DNA of 64,000 bases from Leuctra nigra (Eukaryota > Arthropoda > Insecta > Plecoptera > Leuctridae). Shown here one piece after another: positions 22,598-36,303 of this stretch. The stretch covers positions 15,177,246-15,241,245 of the forward strand of contig OW203773.1 of the NCBI GenBank assembly GCA_934045905.1, in the 5' to 3' direction. The number at the start of each line of letters is the position of its first letter. The stretch's first letter is position 1. The notes beneath the pieces are model-generated. The model saw only the letters and a program-made list of their open reading frames with translations, had not been told where the DNA came from and did not search any database. The position numbers were made by a program, and so were the translations under genes.

Positions 22598-25500
22598 TAG
22601 TAACATTGTCTGTTCACTCTCCAGTACCAAGGTGACGAGAAGCTGGACACGGACATACCGACATACCTCGAGGCCAAGCTGTTCTGCAACACGTTCGGGA
22701 AGTTCTGCTGGGTCTGCCTCCAGCCCTTCTTCTACGCGCTGTAGTAACATTGTCTGTACACTCTCCAGTACCAAGGTGATGAGAAGCTGGACACGGACAT
22801 ACCGACGTACCTCGAGGCCAAGCTGTTCTGCAACACGTTCGGGAAGTTCTGCTGGGTCTGCCTCCAGCCCTTCTTCTACGCGCTGTAGTAACATTGTCTG
22901 TTCACTCTCCAGTACCAAGGTGACGAGAAGCTGGACACGGACATACCGACATACCTCGAGGCCAAGCTGTTCTGCAACACGTTCGGGAAGTTCTGCTGGG
23001 TCTGCCTCCAGCCCTTCTTCTACGCGCTGTAGTAACATTGTCTGTTCACTCTCCAGTACCAAGGTGACGAGAAGCTGGACACGGACATACCGACGTACCT
23101 CGAGGCCAAGCTGTTCTGCAACACGTTCGGGAAGTTCTGCTGGGTCTGCCTCCAGCCCTTCTTCTACGCGCTGTAGTAACATTGTCTGTTCACTCTGCAG
23201 TACCAAGGTGACGAGAAGCTGGACACGGACATACCGACATACCTCGAGGCCAAGCTGTTCTGCAACACGATCGGGAAGTTCTGCTGGGTCTGCCTCCAGC
23301 CCTTCTTCTACGCGCTGTAGTAACATTGTCTGTTCACTCTCCAGTACCAAGGTGACGAGAAGCTGGACACGGACATACCGACGTACCTCGAGGCCAAGCT
23401 GTTCTGCAACACGTTCGGGAAGTTCTGCTGGGTCTGCCTCCAGCCCTTCTTCTACGCGCTGTAGTAACATTGTCTGTTCACTCTCCAGTACCAAGGTGAC
23501 GAGAAGCTGGACACGGACATACCGACGTACCTCGAGGCCAAGCTGTTCTGCAACACGTTCGGGAAGTTCTGCTGGGTCTGCCTCCAGCCCTTCTTCTACG
23601 CGCTGTAGTAACATTGTCTGTTCACTCTCCAGTACCAAGGTGATGAGAAGCTGGACACGGACATACCGACATACCTCGAGGCCAAGCTGTTCTGCAACAC
23701 GTTCGGGAAGTTCTGCTGGGTCTGCCTCCAGCCCTTCTTCTACGCGCTGTAGTAACATTGTCTGTTCACTCTCCAGTACCAAGGTGACGAGAAGCTGGAC
23801 ACGGACATACCGACGTACCTCGAGGCCAAGCTGTTCTGCAACACGTTCGGGAAGTTCTGCTGGGTCTGCCTCCAGCCCTTCTTCTACGCGCTGTAGTAAC
23901 ATTGTCTGTTCACTCTCCAGTACCAAGGTGACGAGAAGCTGGACACTGACATACCGACATACCTCGAGGCCAAGCTGTTCTGCAACACGTTCGGGAAGTT
24001 CTGCTGGGTCTGCCTCCAGCCCTTCTTCTACGCGCTGTAGTAACATTGTCTGTTCACTCTCCAGTACCAAGGTGACGAGAAGCTGGACACGGACATACCG
24101 ACATACCTCGAGGCCAAGCTGTTCTGCAACACGTTCGGGAAGTTCTGCTGGGTCTGCCTCCAGCCCTTCTTCTACGCGCTGTAGTAACATTGTCTGTTCA
24201 CTCTCCAGTACCAAGGTGACGAGAAGCTGGACACGGACATACCGACATACCTCGAGGCCAAGCTGTTCTGCAACACGTTCGGGAAGTTCTGCTGGGTCTG
24301 CCTCCAGCCCTTCTTCTACGCGCTCCAGTAACATTGTCTGTTCACTCTCCAGTACCAAGGTGATGAGAAGCTGGACACTGACATACCGACATACCTCGAG
24401 GCCAAGCTGTTCTGCAACACGTTCGGGAAGTTCTGCTGGGTCTGCCTCCAGCCCTTCTTCTACGCGCTCCAGTAACATTGTCTGTTCACTCTCCAGTACC
24501 AAGGTGACGAGAAGCTGGACACGGACATACCGACATACCTCGAGGCCAAGCTGTTCTGCAACACGTTCGGGAAGTTCTGCTGGGTCTGCCTCCAGCCCTT
24601 CTTCTACGCGCTGTAGTAACATTGTCTGTTCACTCTCCAGTACCAAGGTGACGAGAAGCTGGACACTGACATACCGACATACCTCGAGGCCAAGCTGTTC
24701 TGCAACACGTTCGGGAAGTTCTGCTGGGTCTGCCTCCACCCCTTCTTCTACGCGCTGTAGTAACATTGTCTGTTCACTCTCCAGTACCAAGGTGACGAGA
24801 AGCTGGACACTGACATACCGACATACCTCGAGGCCAAGCTGTTCTGCAACACGTTCGGGAAGTTCTGCTGGGTCTGCCTCCAGCCCTTCTTCTACGCGCT
24901 GTAGTAACATTGTCTGTTCACTCTCCAGTACCAAGGTGACGAGAAGCTGGACACGGACATACCGACATACCTCGAGGCCAAGCTGTTCTGCAACACGTTC
25001 GGGAAGTTCTGCTGGGTCTGCCTCCAGCCCTTCTTCTACGCGCTGTAGTAACATTGTCTGTTCACTCTCCAGTACCAAGGTGACGAGAAGCTGGACACGG
25101 ACATACCGACATACCTCGAGGCCAAGCTGTTCTGCAACACGTTCGGGAAGTTCTGCTGGGTCTGCCTCCAGCCCTTCTTCTACGCGCTGTAGTAACATTG
25201 TCTGTTCACTCTCCAGTACCAAGGTGACGAGAAGCTGGACACGGACATACCGACGTACCTCGAGGCCAAGCTGTTCTGCAACACGTTCGGGAAGTTCTGC
25301 TGGGTCTGCCTCCAGCCCTTCTTCTACGCGCTGTAGTAACATTGTCTGTTCACTCTCCAGTACCAAGGTGACGAGAAGCTGGACACGGACATACCGACAT
25401 ACCTCGAGGCCAAGCTGTTCTGCAACACGTTCGGGAAGTTCTGCTGGGTGTGCCTCCAGCCCTTCTTCTACGCGCTGTAGTAACATTGTCTGTTCACTCT

Positions 25501-28500
25501 CCAGTACCAAGGTGACGAGAAGCTGGACACGGACATACCGACATACCTCGAGGCCAAGCTGTTCTGCAACACGTTCGGGAAGTTCTGCTGGGTCTGCCTC
25601 CAGCCCTTCTTCTACGCGCTGTAGTAACATTGTCTGTTCACTCTCCAGTACCAAGGTGACGAGAAGCTGGACACGGACATACCGACATACCTCGAGGCCA
25701 AGCTGTTCTGCAACACGTTCGGGAAGTTCTGCTGGGTCTGCCTCCAGCCCTTCTTCTACGCGCTCCAGTAACATTGTCTGTTCACTCTCCAGTACCAAGG
25801 TGACGAGAAGCTGGACACGGACATACCGACATACCTCGAGGCCAAGCTGTTCTGCAACACGTTCGGGAAGTTCTGCTGGGTCTGCCTCCAGCCCTTCTTC
25901 TACGCGCTGTAGTAACATTGTCTGTTCACTCTCCAGTACCAAGGTGACGAGAAGCTGGACACGGACATACCGACATACCTCGAGGCCAAGCTGTTCTGCA
26001 ACACGTTCGGGAAGTTCTGCTGGGTCTGCCTCCAGCCCTTCTTCTACGCGCTGTAGTAACATTGTCTGTTCACTCTCCAGTACCAAGGTGACGAGAAGCT
26101 GGACACGGACATACCGACATACCTCGAGGCCAAGCTGTTCTGCAACACGTTCGGGAAGTTCTGCTGGGTCTGCCTCCAGCCCTTCTTCTACGCGCTGTAG
26201 TAACATTGTCTGTTCACTCTCCAGTACCAAGGTGACGAGAAGCTGGACACGGACATACCGACATTCCTCGAGGCCAAGCTGTTCTGCAACACGTTCGGGA
26301 AGTTCTGCTGGGTCTGCCTCCAGCCCTTCTTCTACGCGCTGTAGTAACATTGTCTGTTCACTCTCCAGTACCAAGGTGACGAGAAGCTGGACACGGACAT
26401 ACCGACATACCTCGAGGCCAAGCTGTTCTGCAACACGTTCGGGAAGTTCTGCTGGGTCTGCCTCCAGCCCTTCTTCTACGCGCTGTAGTAACATTGTCTG
26501 TTCACTCTCCAGTACCAAGGTGATGAGAAGCTGGACACGGACATACCGACGTACCTCGAGGCCAAGCTGTTCTGCAACACGTTCGGGAAGTTCTGCTGGG
26601 TCTGCCTCCAGCCCTTCTTCTACGCGCTGTAGTAACATTGTCTGTTCACTCTCCAGTACCAAGGTGACGAGAAGCTGGACACGGACATACCGACGTACCT
26701 CGAGGCCAAGCTGTTCTGCAACACGTTCGGGAAGTTCTGCTGGGTGTGCCTCCAGCCCTTCTTCTACGCGCTGTAGTAACATTGTCTGTTCACTCTCCAG
26801 TACCAAGGTGACGAGAAGCTGGACACGGACATACCGACGTACCTCGAGGCCAAGCTGTTCTGCAACACGTTCGGGAAGTTCTGCTGGGTCTGCCTCCAGC
26901 CCTTCTTCTACGCACTCCAGTAACATTGTCTGTTCACTCTCCAGTACCAAGGTGACGAGAAGCTGGACACGGACATACCGACGTACCTCGAGGCCAAGCT
27001 GTTCTGCAACACGTTCGGGAAGTTCTGCTGGGTCTGCCTCCAGCCCTTCTTCTACGCGCTGTAGTAACATTGTCTGTTCACTCTCCAGTACCAAGGTGAC
27101 GAGAAGCTGGACACGGACATACCGACGTACCTCGAGGCCAAGCTGTTCTGCAACACGTTCGGGAAGTTCTGCTGGGTCTGCCTCCAGCCCTTCTTCTACG
27201 CGCTCCAGTAACATTGTCTGTTCACTCTCCAGTACCAAGGTGACGAGAAGCTGGACATGGACATACCGACATACCTCGAGGCCAAGCTGTTCTGCAACAC
27301 GTTCGGGAAGTTCTGCTGGGTCTGCCTCCAGCCCTTCTTCTACGCGCTGTAGTAACATTGTCTGTTCACTCTCCAGTACCAAGGTGACGAGAAGCTGGAC
27401 ACGGACATACCGACGTACCTCGAGGCCAAGCTGTTCTGCAACACGTTCGGGAAGTTCTGCTGGGTGTGCCTCCAGCCCTTCTTCTACGCACTCCAGTAAC
27501 ATTGTCTGTTCACTCTCCAGTACCAAGGTGACGAGAAGCTGGACACTGACATACCGACGTACCTCGAGGCCAAGCTGTTCTGCAACACGTTCGGGAAGTT
27601 CTGCTGGGTCTGCCTCCAGCCCTTCTTCTACGCGCTGTAGTAACATTGTCTGTTCACTCTCCAGTACCAAGGTGACGAGAAGCTGGACACTGACATACCG
27701 ACATACCTCGAGGCCAAGCTGTTCTGCAACACGTTCGGGAAGTTCTGCTGGGTCTGCCTCCAGCCCTTCTTCTACGCGCTGTAGTAACATTGTCTGTTCA
27801 CTCTCCAGTACCAAGGTGACGAGAAGCTGGACACTGACATACCGACGTACCTCGAGGCCAAGCTGTTCTGCAACACGTTCGGGAAGTTCTGCTGGGTCTG
27901 CCTCCAGCCCTTCTTCTACGCGCTCCAGTAACATTGTCTGTTCACTCTCCAGTACCAAGGTGACGAGAAGCTGGACACGGACATACCGACATACCTCGAG
28001 GCCAAGCTGTTCTGCAACACGTTCGGGAAGTTCTGCTGGGTCTGCCTCCAGCCCTTCTTCTACGCGCTGTAGTAACATTGTCTGTTCACTCTCCAGTACC
28101 AAGGTGACGAGAAGCTGGACACTGACATACCGACGTACCTCGAGGCCAAGCTGTTCTGCAACACGTTCGGGAAGTTCTGCTGGGTCTGCCTCCAGCCCTT
28201 CTTCTACGCGCTGTAGTAACATTGTCTGTTCACTCTCCAGTACCAAGGTGACGAGAAGCTGGACACGGACATACCGACATACCTCGAGGCCAAGCTGTTC
28301 TGCAACACGTTCGGGAAGTTCTGCTGGGTCTGCCTCCAGCCCTTCTTCTACGCGCTGTAGTAACATTGTCTGTTCACTCTCCAGTACCAAGGTGACGAGA
28401 AGCTGGACACGGACATACCGACGTACCTCGAGGCCAAGCTGTTCTGCAACACGTTCGGGAAGTTCTGCTGGGTCTGCCTCCAGCCCTTCTTCTACGCGCT

Positions 28501-29392
28501 GTAGTAACATTGTCTGTTCACTCTCCAGTACCAAGGTGACGAGAAGCTGGACACGGACATACCGACGTACCTCGAGGCCAAGCTGTTCTGCAACACGTTC
28601 GGGAAGTTCTGCTGGGTCTGCCTCCAGCCCTTCTTCTACGCGCTGTAGTAACATTGTCTGTTCACTCTCCAGTACCAAGGTGACGAGAAGCTGGACACGG
28701 ACATACCGACGTACCTCGAGGCCAAGCTGTTCTGCAACACGTTCGGGAAGTTCTGCTGGGTCTGCCTCCAGCCCTTCTTCTACGCGCTGTAGTAACATTG
28801 TCTGTTCACTCTCCAGTACCAAGGTGACGAGAAGCTGGACACGGACATACCGACGTACCTCGAGGCCAAGCTGTTCTGCAACACGTTCGGGAAGTTCTGC
28901 TGGGTCTGCCTCCAGCCCTTCTTCTACGCGCTGTAGTAACATTGTCTGTTCACTCTCCAGTACCAAGGTGACGAGAAGCTGGACACGGACATACCGACAT
29001 ACCTCGAGGCCAAGCTGTTCTGCAACACGTTCGGGAAGTTCTGCTGGGTCTGCCTCCAGCCCTTCTTCTACGCGCTCCAGTAACATTGTCTGTTCACTCT
29101 CCAGTACCAAGGTGACGAGAAGCTGGACACGGACATACCGACATACCTCGAGGCCAAGCTGTTCTGCAACACGTTCGGGAAGTTCTGCTGGGTCTGCCTC
29201 CAGCCCTTCTTCTACGCGCTGTAGTAACATTGTCTGTTCACTCTCCAGTACCAAGGTGACGAGAAGCTGGACACTGACATACCGACATACCTCGAGGCCA
29301 AGCTGTCCTGCAACACGTTCGGGAAGTTCTGCTGGGTCTGCCTCCAGCCCTTCTTCTACGCGCTGTAGTAACATTGTCTGTTCACTCTCCAG

Positions 29393-29535
29393 TACTAAGG
29401 TGACGAGAAGCTGGACACGGACATACCGACATACCTCGAGGCCAAGCTGTTCTGCAACACGTTCGGGAAGTTCTGCTGGGTCTGCCTCCAGCCCTTCTTC
29501 TACGCGCTCAGTAACATTGTCTGTTCACTCTCCAG
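29393..29535 (+). pseudogene. Exon copy 100: TAA stop and the only indel of the array
   Basis: CAA is changed to TAA at 29396-29398, stopping the exon frame at codon 2. The spacer after this copy reads GCTCAGTAAC instead of GCTCCAGTAAC, a 1-bp loss that makes the unit 143 bp. This removes the spacer stop in the exon frame, but the copy is already dead. Confidence 0.9.
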
Positions 29536-32500
29536 TACCAAGGTGACGAGAAGCTGGACACGGACATACCGACGTACCTCGAGGCCAAGCTGTTCTGCAA
29601 CACGTTCGGGAAGTTCTGCTGGGTCTGCCTCCAGCCCTTCTTCTACGCGCTGTAGTAACATTGTCTGTTCACTCTCCAGTACAAAGGTGACGAGAAGCTG
29701 GACACGGACATACCGACGTACCTCGAGGCCAAGCTGTTCTGCAACACGTTCGGGAAGTTCTGCTGGGTCTGCCTCCAGCCCTTCTTCTACGCGCTGTAGT
29801 AACATTGTCTGTTCACTCTCCAGTACCAAGGTGACGAGAAGCTGGACACGGACATACCGACATACCTCGAGGCCAAGCTGTTCTGCAACACGTTCGGGAA
29901 GTTCTGCTGGGTCTGCCTCCAGCCCTTCTTCTACGCGCTGTAGTAACATTGTCTGTTCACGCTCCAGTACCAAGGTGATGAGAAGCTGGACACGGACATA
30001 CCGACATACCTCGAGGCCAAGCTGTTCTGCAACACGTTCGGGAAGTTCTGCTGGGTCTGCCTCCAGCCCTTCTTCTACGCGCTGTAGTAACATTGTCTGT
30101 TCACTCTCCAGTACCAAGGTGACGAGAAGCTGGACACGGACATACCGACATACCTCGAGGCCAAGCTGTTCTGCAACACGTTCGGGAAGTTCTGCTGGGT
30201 CTGCCTCCAGCCCTTCTTCTACGCGCTGTAGTAACATTGTCTGTTCACTCTCCAGTACCAAGGTGACGAGAAGCTGGACACGGACATACCGACGTACCTC
30301 GAGGCCAAGCTGTTCTGCAACACGTTCGGGAAGTTCTGCTGGGTCTGCCTCCAGCCCTTCTTCTACGCGCTGTAGTAACATTGTCTGTTCACTCTCCAGT
30401 ACCAAGGTGACGAGAAGCTGGACACGGACATACCGACGTACCTCGAGGCCAGGCTGTTCTGCAACACGTTCGGGAAGTTCTGCTGGGTCTGCCTCCAGCC
30501 CTTCTTCTACGCGCTGTAGTAACATTGTCTGTTCACTCTCCAGTACCAAGGTGACGAGAAGCTGGACACGGACATACCGACGTACCTCGAGGCCAAGCTG
30601 TTCTGCAACACGTTCGGGAAGTTCTGCTGGGTCTGCCTCCAGCCCTTCTTCTACGCGCTGTAGTAACATTGTCTGTTCACTCTCCAGTACCAAGGTGACG
30701 AGAAGCTGGACACTGACATACCGACGTACCTCGAGGCCAAGCTGTTCTGCAACACGTTCGGGAAGTTCTGCTGGGTCTGCCTCCAGCCCTTCTTCTACGC
30801 GCTCCAGTAACATTGTCTGTTCACTCTCCAGTACCAAGGTGACGAGAAGCTGGACACGGACATACCGACGTACCTCGAGGCCAAGCTGTTCTGCAACACG
30901 TTCGGGAAGTTCTGCTGGGTCTGCCTCCAGCCCTTCTTCTACGCGCTGTAGTAACATTGTCTGTTCACTCTCCAGTACCAAGGTGACGAGAAGCTGGACA
31001 CGGACATACCGACGTACCTCGAGGCCAAGCTGTTCTGCAACACGTTCGGGAAGTTCTGCTGGGTGTGCCTCCAGCCCTTCTTCTACGCGCTGTAGTAACA
31101 TTGTCTGTTCACTCTCCAGTACCAAGGTGATGAGAAGCTGGACACGGACATACCGACGTACCTCGAGGCCAAGCTGTTCTGCAACACGTTCGGGAAGTTC
31201 TGCTGGGTGTGCCTCCAGCCCTTCTTCTACGCGCTCCAGTAACATTGTCTGTTCACTCTCCAGTACCAAGGTGACGAGAAGCTGGACACGGACATACCGA
31301 CATACCTCGAGGCCAAGCTGTTCTGCAACACGTTCGGGAAGTTCTGCTGGGTGTGCCTCCAGCCCTTCTTCTACGCGCTGTAGTAACATTGTCTGTTCAC
31401 TCTCCAGTACCAAGGTGATGAGAAGCTGGACACGGACATACCGACATACCTCGAGGCCAAGCTGTTCTGCAACACGTTCGGGAAGTTCTGCTGGGTCTGC
31501 CTCCAGCCCTTCTTCTACGCGCTGTAGAAACATTGTCTGTTCACTCTCCAGTACCAAGGTGACGAGAAGCTGGACACGGACATACCGACATACCTCGAGG
31601 CCAAGCTGTTCTGCAACACGTTCGGGAAGTTCTGCTGGGTCTGCCTCCAGCCCTTCTTCTACGCGCTGTAGTAACATTGTCTGTTCACTCTCCAGTACCA
31701 AGGTGACGAGAAGCTGGACACGGACATACCGACATACCTCGAGGCCAAGCTGTTCTGCAACACGTTCGGGAAGTTCTGCTGGGTCTGCCTCCAGCCCTTC
31801 TTCTACGCGCTGTAGTAACATTGTCTGTTCACTTTCCAGTACCAAGGTGACGAGAAGCTGGACACGGACATACCGACGTACCTCGAGGCCAAGCTGTTCT
31901 GCAACACGTTCGGGAAGTTCTGCTGGGTCTGCCTCCAGCCCTTCTTCTACGCGCTCCAGTAACATTGTCTGTTCACTCTCCAGTACCAAGGTGACGAGAA
32001 GCTGGACACGGACATACCGACATACCTCGAGGCCAAGCTGTTCTGCAACACGTTCGGGAAGTTCTGCTGGGTCTGCCTCCAGCCCTTCTTCTACGCGCTG
32101 TAGTAACATTGTCTGTTCACTCTCCAGTACCAAGGTGACGAGAAGCTGGACACGGACATACCGACATACCTCGAGGCCAAGCTGTTCTGCAACACGTTCG
32201 GGAAGTTCTGCTGGGTCTGCCTCCAGCCCTTCTTCTACGCGCTCCAGTAACATTGTCTGTTCACTCTCCAGTACCAAGGTGATGAGAAGCTGGACACGGA
32301 CATACCGACATACCTCGAGGCCAAGCTGTTCTGCAACACGTTCGGGAAGTTCTGCTGGGTCTGCCTCCAGCCCTTCTTCTACGCGCTGTAGTAACATTGT
32401 CTGTTCACTCTCCAGTACCAAGGTGACGAGAAGCTGGACACGGACATACCGACATACCTCGAGGCCAAGCTGTTCTGCAACACGTTCGGGAAGTTCTGCT

Positions 32501-35500
32501 GGGTCTGCCTCCAGCCCTTCTTCTACGCGCTGTAGTAACATTGTCTGTTCACTCTCCAGTACCAAGGTGACGAGAAGCTGGACACGGACATACCGACATA
32601 CCTCGAGGCCAAGCTGTTCTGCAACACGTTCGGGAAGTTCTGCTGGGTCTGCCTCCAGCCCTTCTTCTACGCGCTGTAGTAACATTGTCTGTTCACTCTC
32701 CAGTACCAAGGTGACGAGAAGCTGGACACGGACATACCGACGTACCTCGAGGCCAAGCTGTTCTGCAACACGTTCGGGAAGTTCTGCTGGGTCTGCCTCC
32801 AGCCCTTCTTCTACGCGCTGTAGTAACATTGTCTGTTCACTCTCCAGTACCAAGGTGACGAGAAGCTGGACACGGACATACCGACATACCTCGAGGCCAA
32901 GCTGTTCTGCAACACGTTCGGGAAGTTCTGCTGGGTCTGCCTCCAGCCCTTCTTCTACGCGCTCCAGTAACATTGTCTGTTCACTCTCCAGTACCAAGGT
33001 GATGAGAAGCTGGACACGGACATACCGACGTACCTCGAGGCCAAGCTGTTCTGCAACACGTTCGGGAAGTTCTGCTGGGTCTGCCTCCAGCCCTTCTTCT
33101 ACGCGCTGTAGTAACATTGTCTGTTCACTCTCCAGTACCAAGGTGACGAGAAGCTGGACACGGACATACCGACGTACCTCGAGGCCAAGCTGTTCTGCAA
33201 CACGTTCGGGAAGTTCTGCTGGGTCTGCCTCCAGCCCTTCTTCTACGCGCTGTAGTAACATTGTCTGTTCACTCTCCAGTACCAAGGTGACGAGAAGCTG
33301 GACACGGACATACCGACGTACCTAGAGGCCAAGCTGTTCTGCAACACGTTCGGGAAGTTCTGCTGGGTCTGCCTCCAGCCCTTCTTCTACGCGCTGTAGT
33401 AACATTGTCTGTTCACTCTCCAGTACCAAGGTGATGAGAAGCTGGACACGGACATACCGACATACCTCGAGGCCAAGCTGTTCTGCAACACGTTCGGGAA
33501 GTTCTGCTGGGTCTGCCTCCAGCCCTTCTTCTACGCGCTGTAGTAACATTGTCTGTTCACTCTCCAGTACCAAGGTGACGAGAAGCTGGACACGGACATA
33601 CCGACATACCTCGAGGCCAAGCTGTTCTGCAACACGTTCGGGAAGTTCTGCTGGGTCTGCCTCCAGCCCTTCTTCTACGCGCTGTAGTAACATTGTCTGT
33701 TCACTCTCCAGTACCAAGGTGACGAGAAGCTGGACACGGACATACCGACATACCTCGAGGCCAAGCTGTTCTGCAACACGTTCGGGAAGTTCTGCTGGGT
33801 CTGCCTCCAGCCCTTCTTCTACGCGCTCCAGTAACATTGTCTGTTCACTCTCCAGTACCAAGGTGACGAGAAGCTGGACACGGACATACCGACATACCTC
33901 GAGGCCAAGCTGTTCTGCAACACGTTCGGGAAGTTCTGCTGGGTCTGCCTCCAGCCCTTCTTCTACCCGCTGTAGTAACATTGTCTGTTCACTCTCCAGT
34001 ACCAAGGTGACGAGAAGCTGGACACGGACATACCGACATACCTCGAGGCCAAGCTGTTCTGCAACACGTTCGGGAAGTTCTGCTGGGTCTGCCTCCAGCC
34101 TTTCTTCTACGCGCTGTAGTAACATTGTCTGTTCACTCTCCAGTACCAAGGTGACGAGAAGCTGGACACGGACATACCGACATACCTCGAGGCCAAGCTG
34201 TTCTGCAACACGTTCGGGAAGTTCTGCTGGGTCTGCCTCCAGCCCTTCTTCTACGCGCTCCAGTAACATTGTCTGTTCACTCTCCAGTACCAAGGTGACG
34301 AGAAGCTGGACACGGACATACCGACATACCTCGAGGCCAAGCTGTTCTGCAACACGTTCGGGAAGTTCTGCTGGGTCTGCCTCCAGCCCTTCTTCTACGC
34401 GCTGTAGTAACATTGTCTGTTCACTCTCCAGTACCAAGGTGATGAGAAGCTGGACACGGACATACCGACATACCTCGAGGCCAAGCTGTTCTGCAACACG
34501 TTCGGGAAGTTCTGCTGGGTCTGCCTCCAGCCCTTCTTCTACGCGCTGTAGTAACATTGTCTGTTCACTCTCCAGTACCAAGGTGACGAGAAGCTGGACA
34601 CTGACATACCGACATACCTCGAGGCCAAGCTGTTCTGCAACACGTTCGGGAAGTTCTGCTGGGTCTGCCTCCAGCCCTTCTTCTACGCGCTCCAGTAACA
34701 TTGTCTGTTCACTCTCCAGTACCAAGGTGACGAGAAGCTGGACACGGACATACCGACGTACCTCGAGGCCAAGCTGTTCTGCAACACGTTCGGGAAGTTC
34801 TGCTGGGTCTGCCTCCAGCCCTTCTTCTACGCGCTGTAGTAACATTGTCTGTTCACTCTCCAGTACCAAGGTGACGAGAAGCTGGACACGGACATACCGA
34901 CATACCTCGAGGCCAAGCTGTTCTGCAACACGTTCGGGAAGTTCTGCTGGGTCTGCCTCCAGCCCTTCTTCTACGCGCTGTAGTAACATTGTCTGTTCAC
35001 TCTCCAGTACCAAGGTGACGAGAAGCTGGACACGGACATACCGACGTACCTCGAGGCCAAGCTGTTCTGCAACACGTTCGGGAAGTTCTGCTGGGTCTGC
35101 CTCCAGCCCTTCTTCTACGCGCTGTAGTAACATTGTCTGTTCACTCTCCAGTACCAAGGTGACGAGAAGCTGGACACGGACATACCGACGTACCTCGAGG
35201 CCAAGCTGTTCTGCAACACGTTCGGGAAGTTCTGCTGGGTCTGCCTCCAGCCCTTCTTCTACGCGCTGTAGTAACATTGTCTGTTCACTCTCCAGTACCA
35301 AGGTGACGAGAAGCTGGACACGGACATACCGACATACCTCGAGGCCAAGTTGTTCTGCAACACGTTCGGGAAGTTCTGCTGGGTCTGCCTCCAGCCCTTC
35401 TTCTACGCGCTGTAGTAACATTGTCTGTATACTCTCCAGTACCAAGGTGACGAGAAGCTGGACACGGACATACCGACATACCTCGAGGCCAAGCTGTTCT

Positions 35501-36303
35501 GCAACACGTTCGGGAAGTTCTGCTGGGTCTGCCTCCAGCCCTTCTTCTACGCGCTGTAGTAACATTGTCTGTTCAATCTCCAGTACCAAGGTGACGAGAA
35601 GCTGGACACGGACATACCGACGTACCTCGAGGCCAAGCTGTTCTGCAACACGTTCGGGAAGTTCTGCTGGGTCTGCCTCCAGCCCTTCTTCTACGCGCTG
35701 TAGTAACATTGTCTGTTCACTCTCCAGTACCAAGGTGACGAGAAGCTGGACACGGACATACCGACATACCTCGAGGCCAAGCTGTTCTGCAACACGTTCG
35801 GGAAGTTCTGCTGGGTCTGCCTCCAGCCCTTCTTCTACGCGCTGTAGTAACATTGTCTGTTCACTCTCCAGTACCAAGGTGACGAGAAGCTGGACACGGA
35901 CATACCGACGTACCTCGAGGCCAAGCTGTTCTGCAACACGTTCGGGAAGTTCTGCTGGGTCTGCCTCCAGCCCTTCTTCTACGCGCTGTAGTAACATTGT
36001 CTGTTCACTCTCCAGTACCAAGGTGACGAGAAGCTGGACACGGACATACCGACATACCTCGAGGCCAAGCTGTTCTGCAACACGTTCGGGAAGTTCTGCT
36101 GGGTCTGCCTCCAGCCCTTCTTCTACGCGCTGTAGTAACATTGTCTGTTCACTCTCCAGTACCAAGGTGACGAGAAGCTGGACACGGACATACCGACATA
36201 CCTCGAGGCCAAGCTGTTCTGCAACACGTTCGGGAAGTTCTGCTGGGTCTGCCTCCAGCCCTGCTTCTACGCGCTGTAGTAACATTGTCTGTTCACTCTC
36301 CAG

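Noticed and set aside
15098..29374. A 4758-codon antisense frame with Leu/Glu-rich repeats (also 29500-33285 and 33322-36309).
   Set aside because: Same periodicity artefact on the complementary strand of a desaturase exon; changes between copies do not respect this frame.
15078..29546. A 4822-codon open frame on the + strand of Ser/Arg/Thr-rich 48-residue repeats (continued at 29543-33325 and 33431-36421).
   Set aside because: The unit is 144 bp, a multiple of three, so any frame without a stop in one unit stays open across the array. The true exon frame is a different one and gives the desaturase peptide with a stop after each copy.
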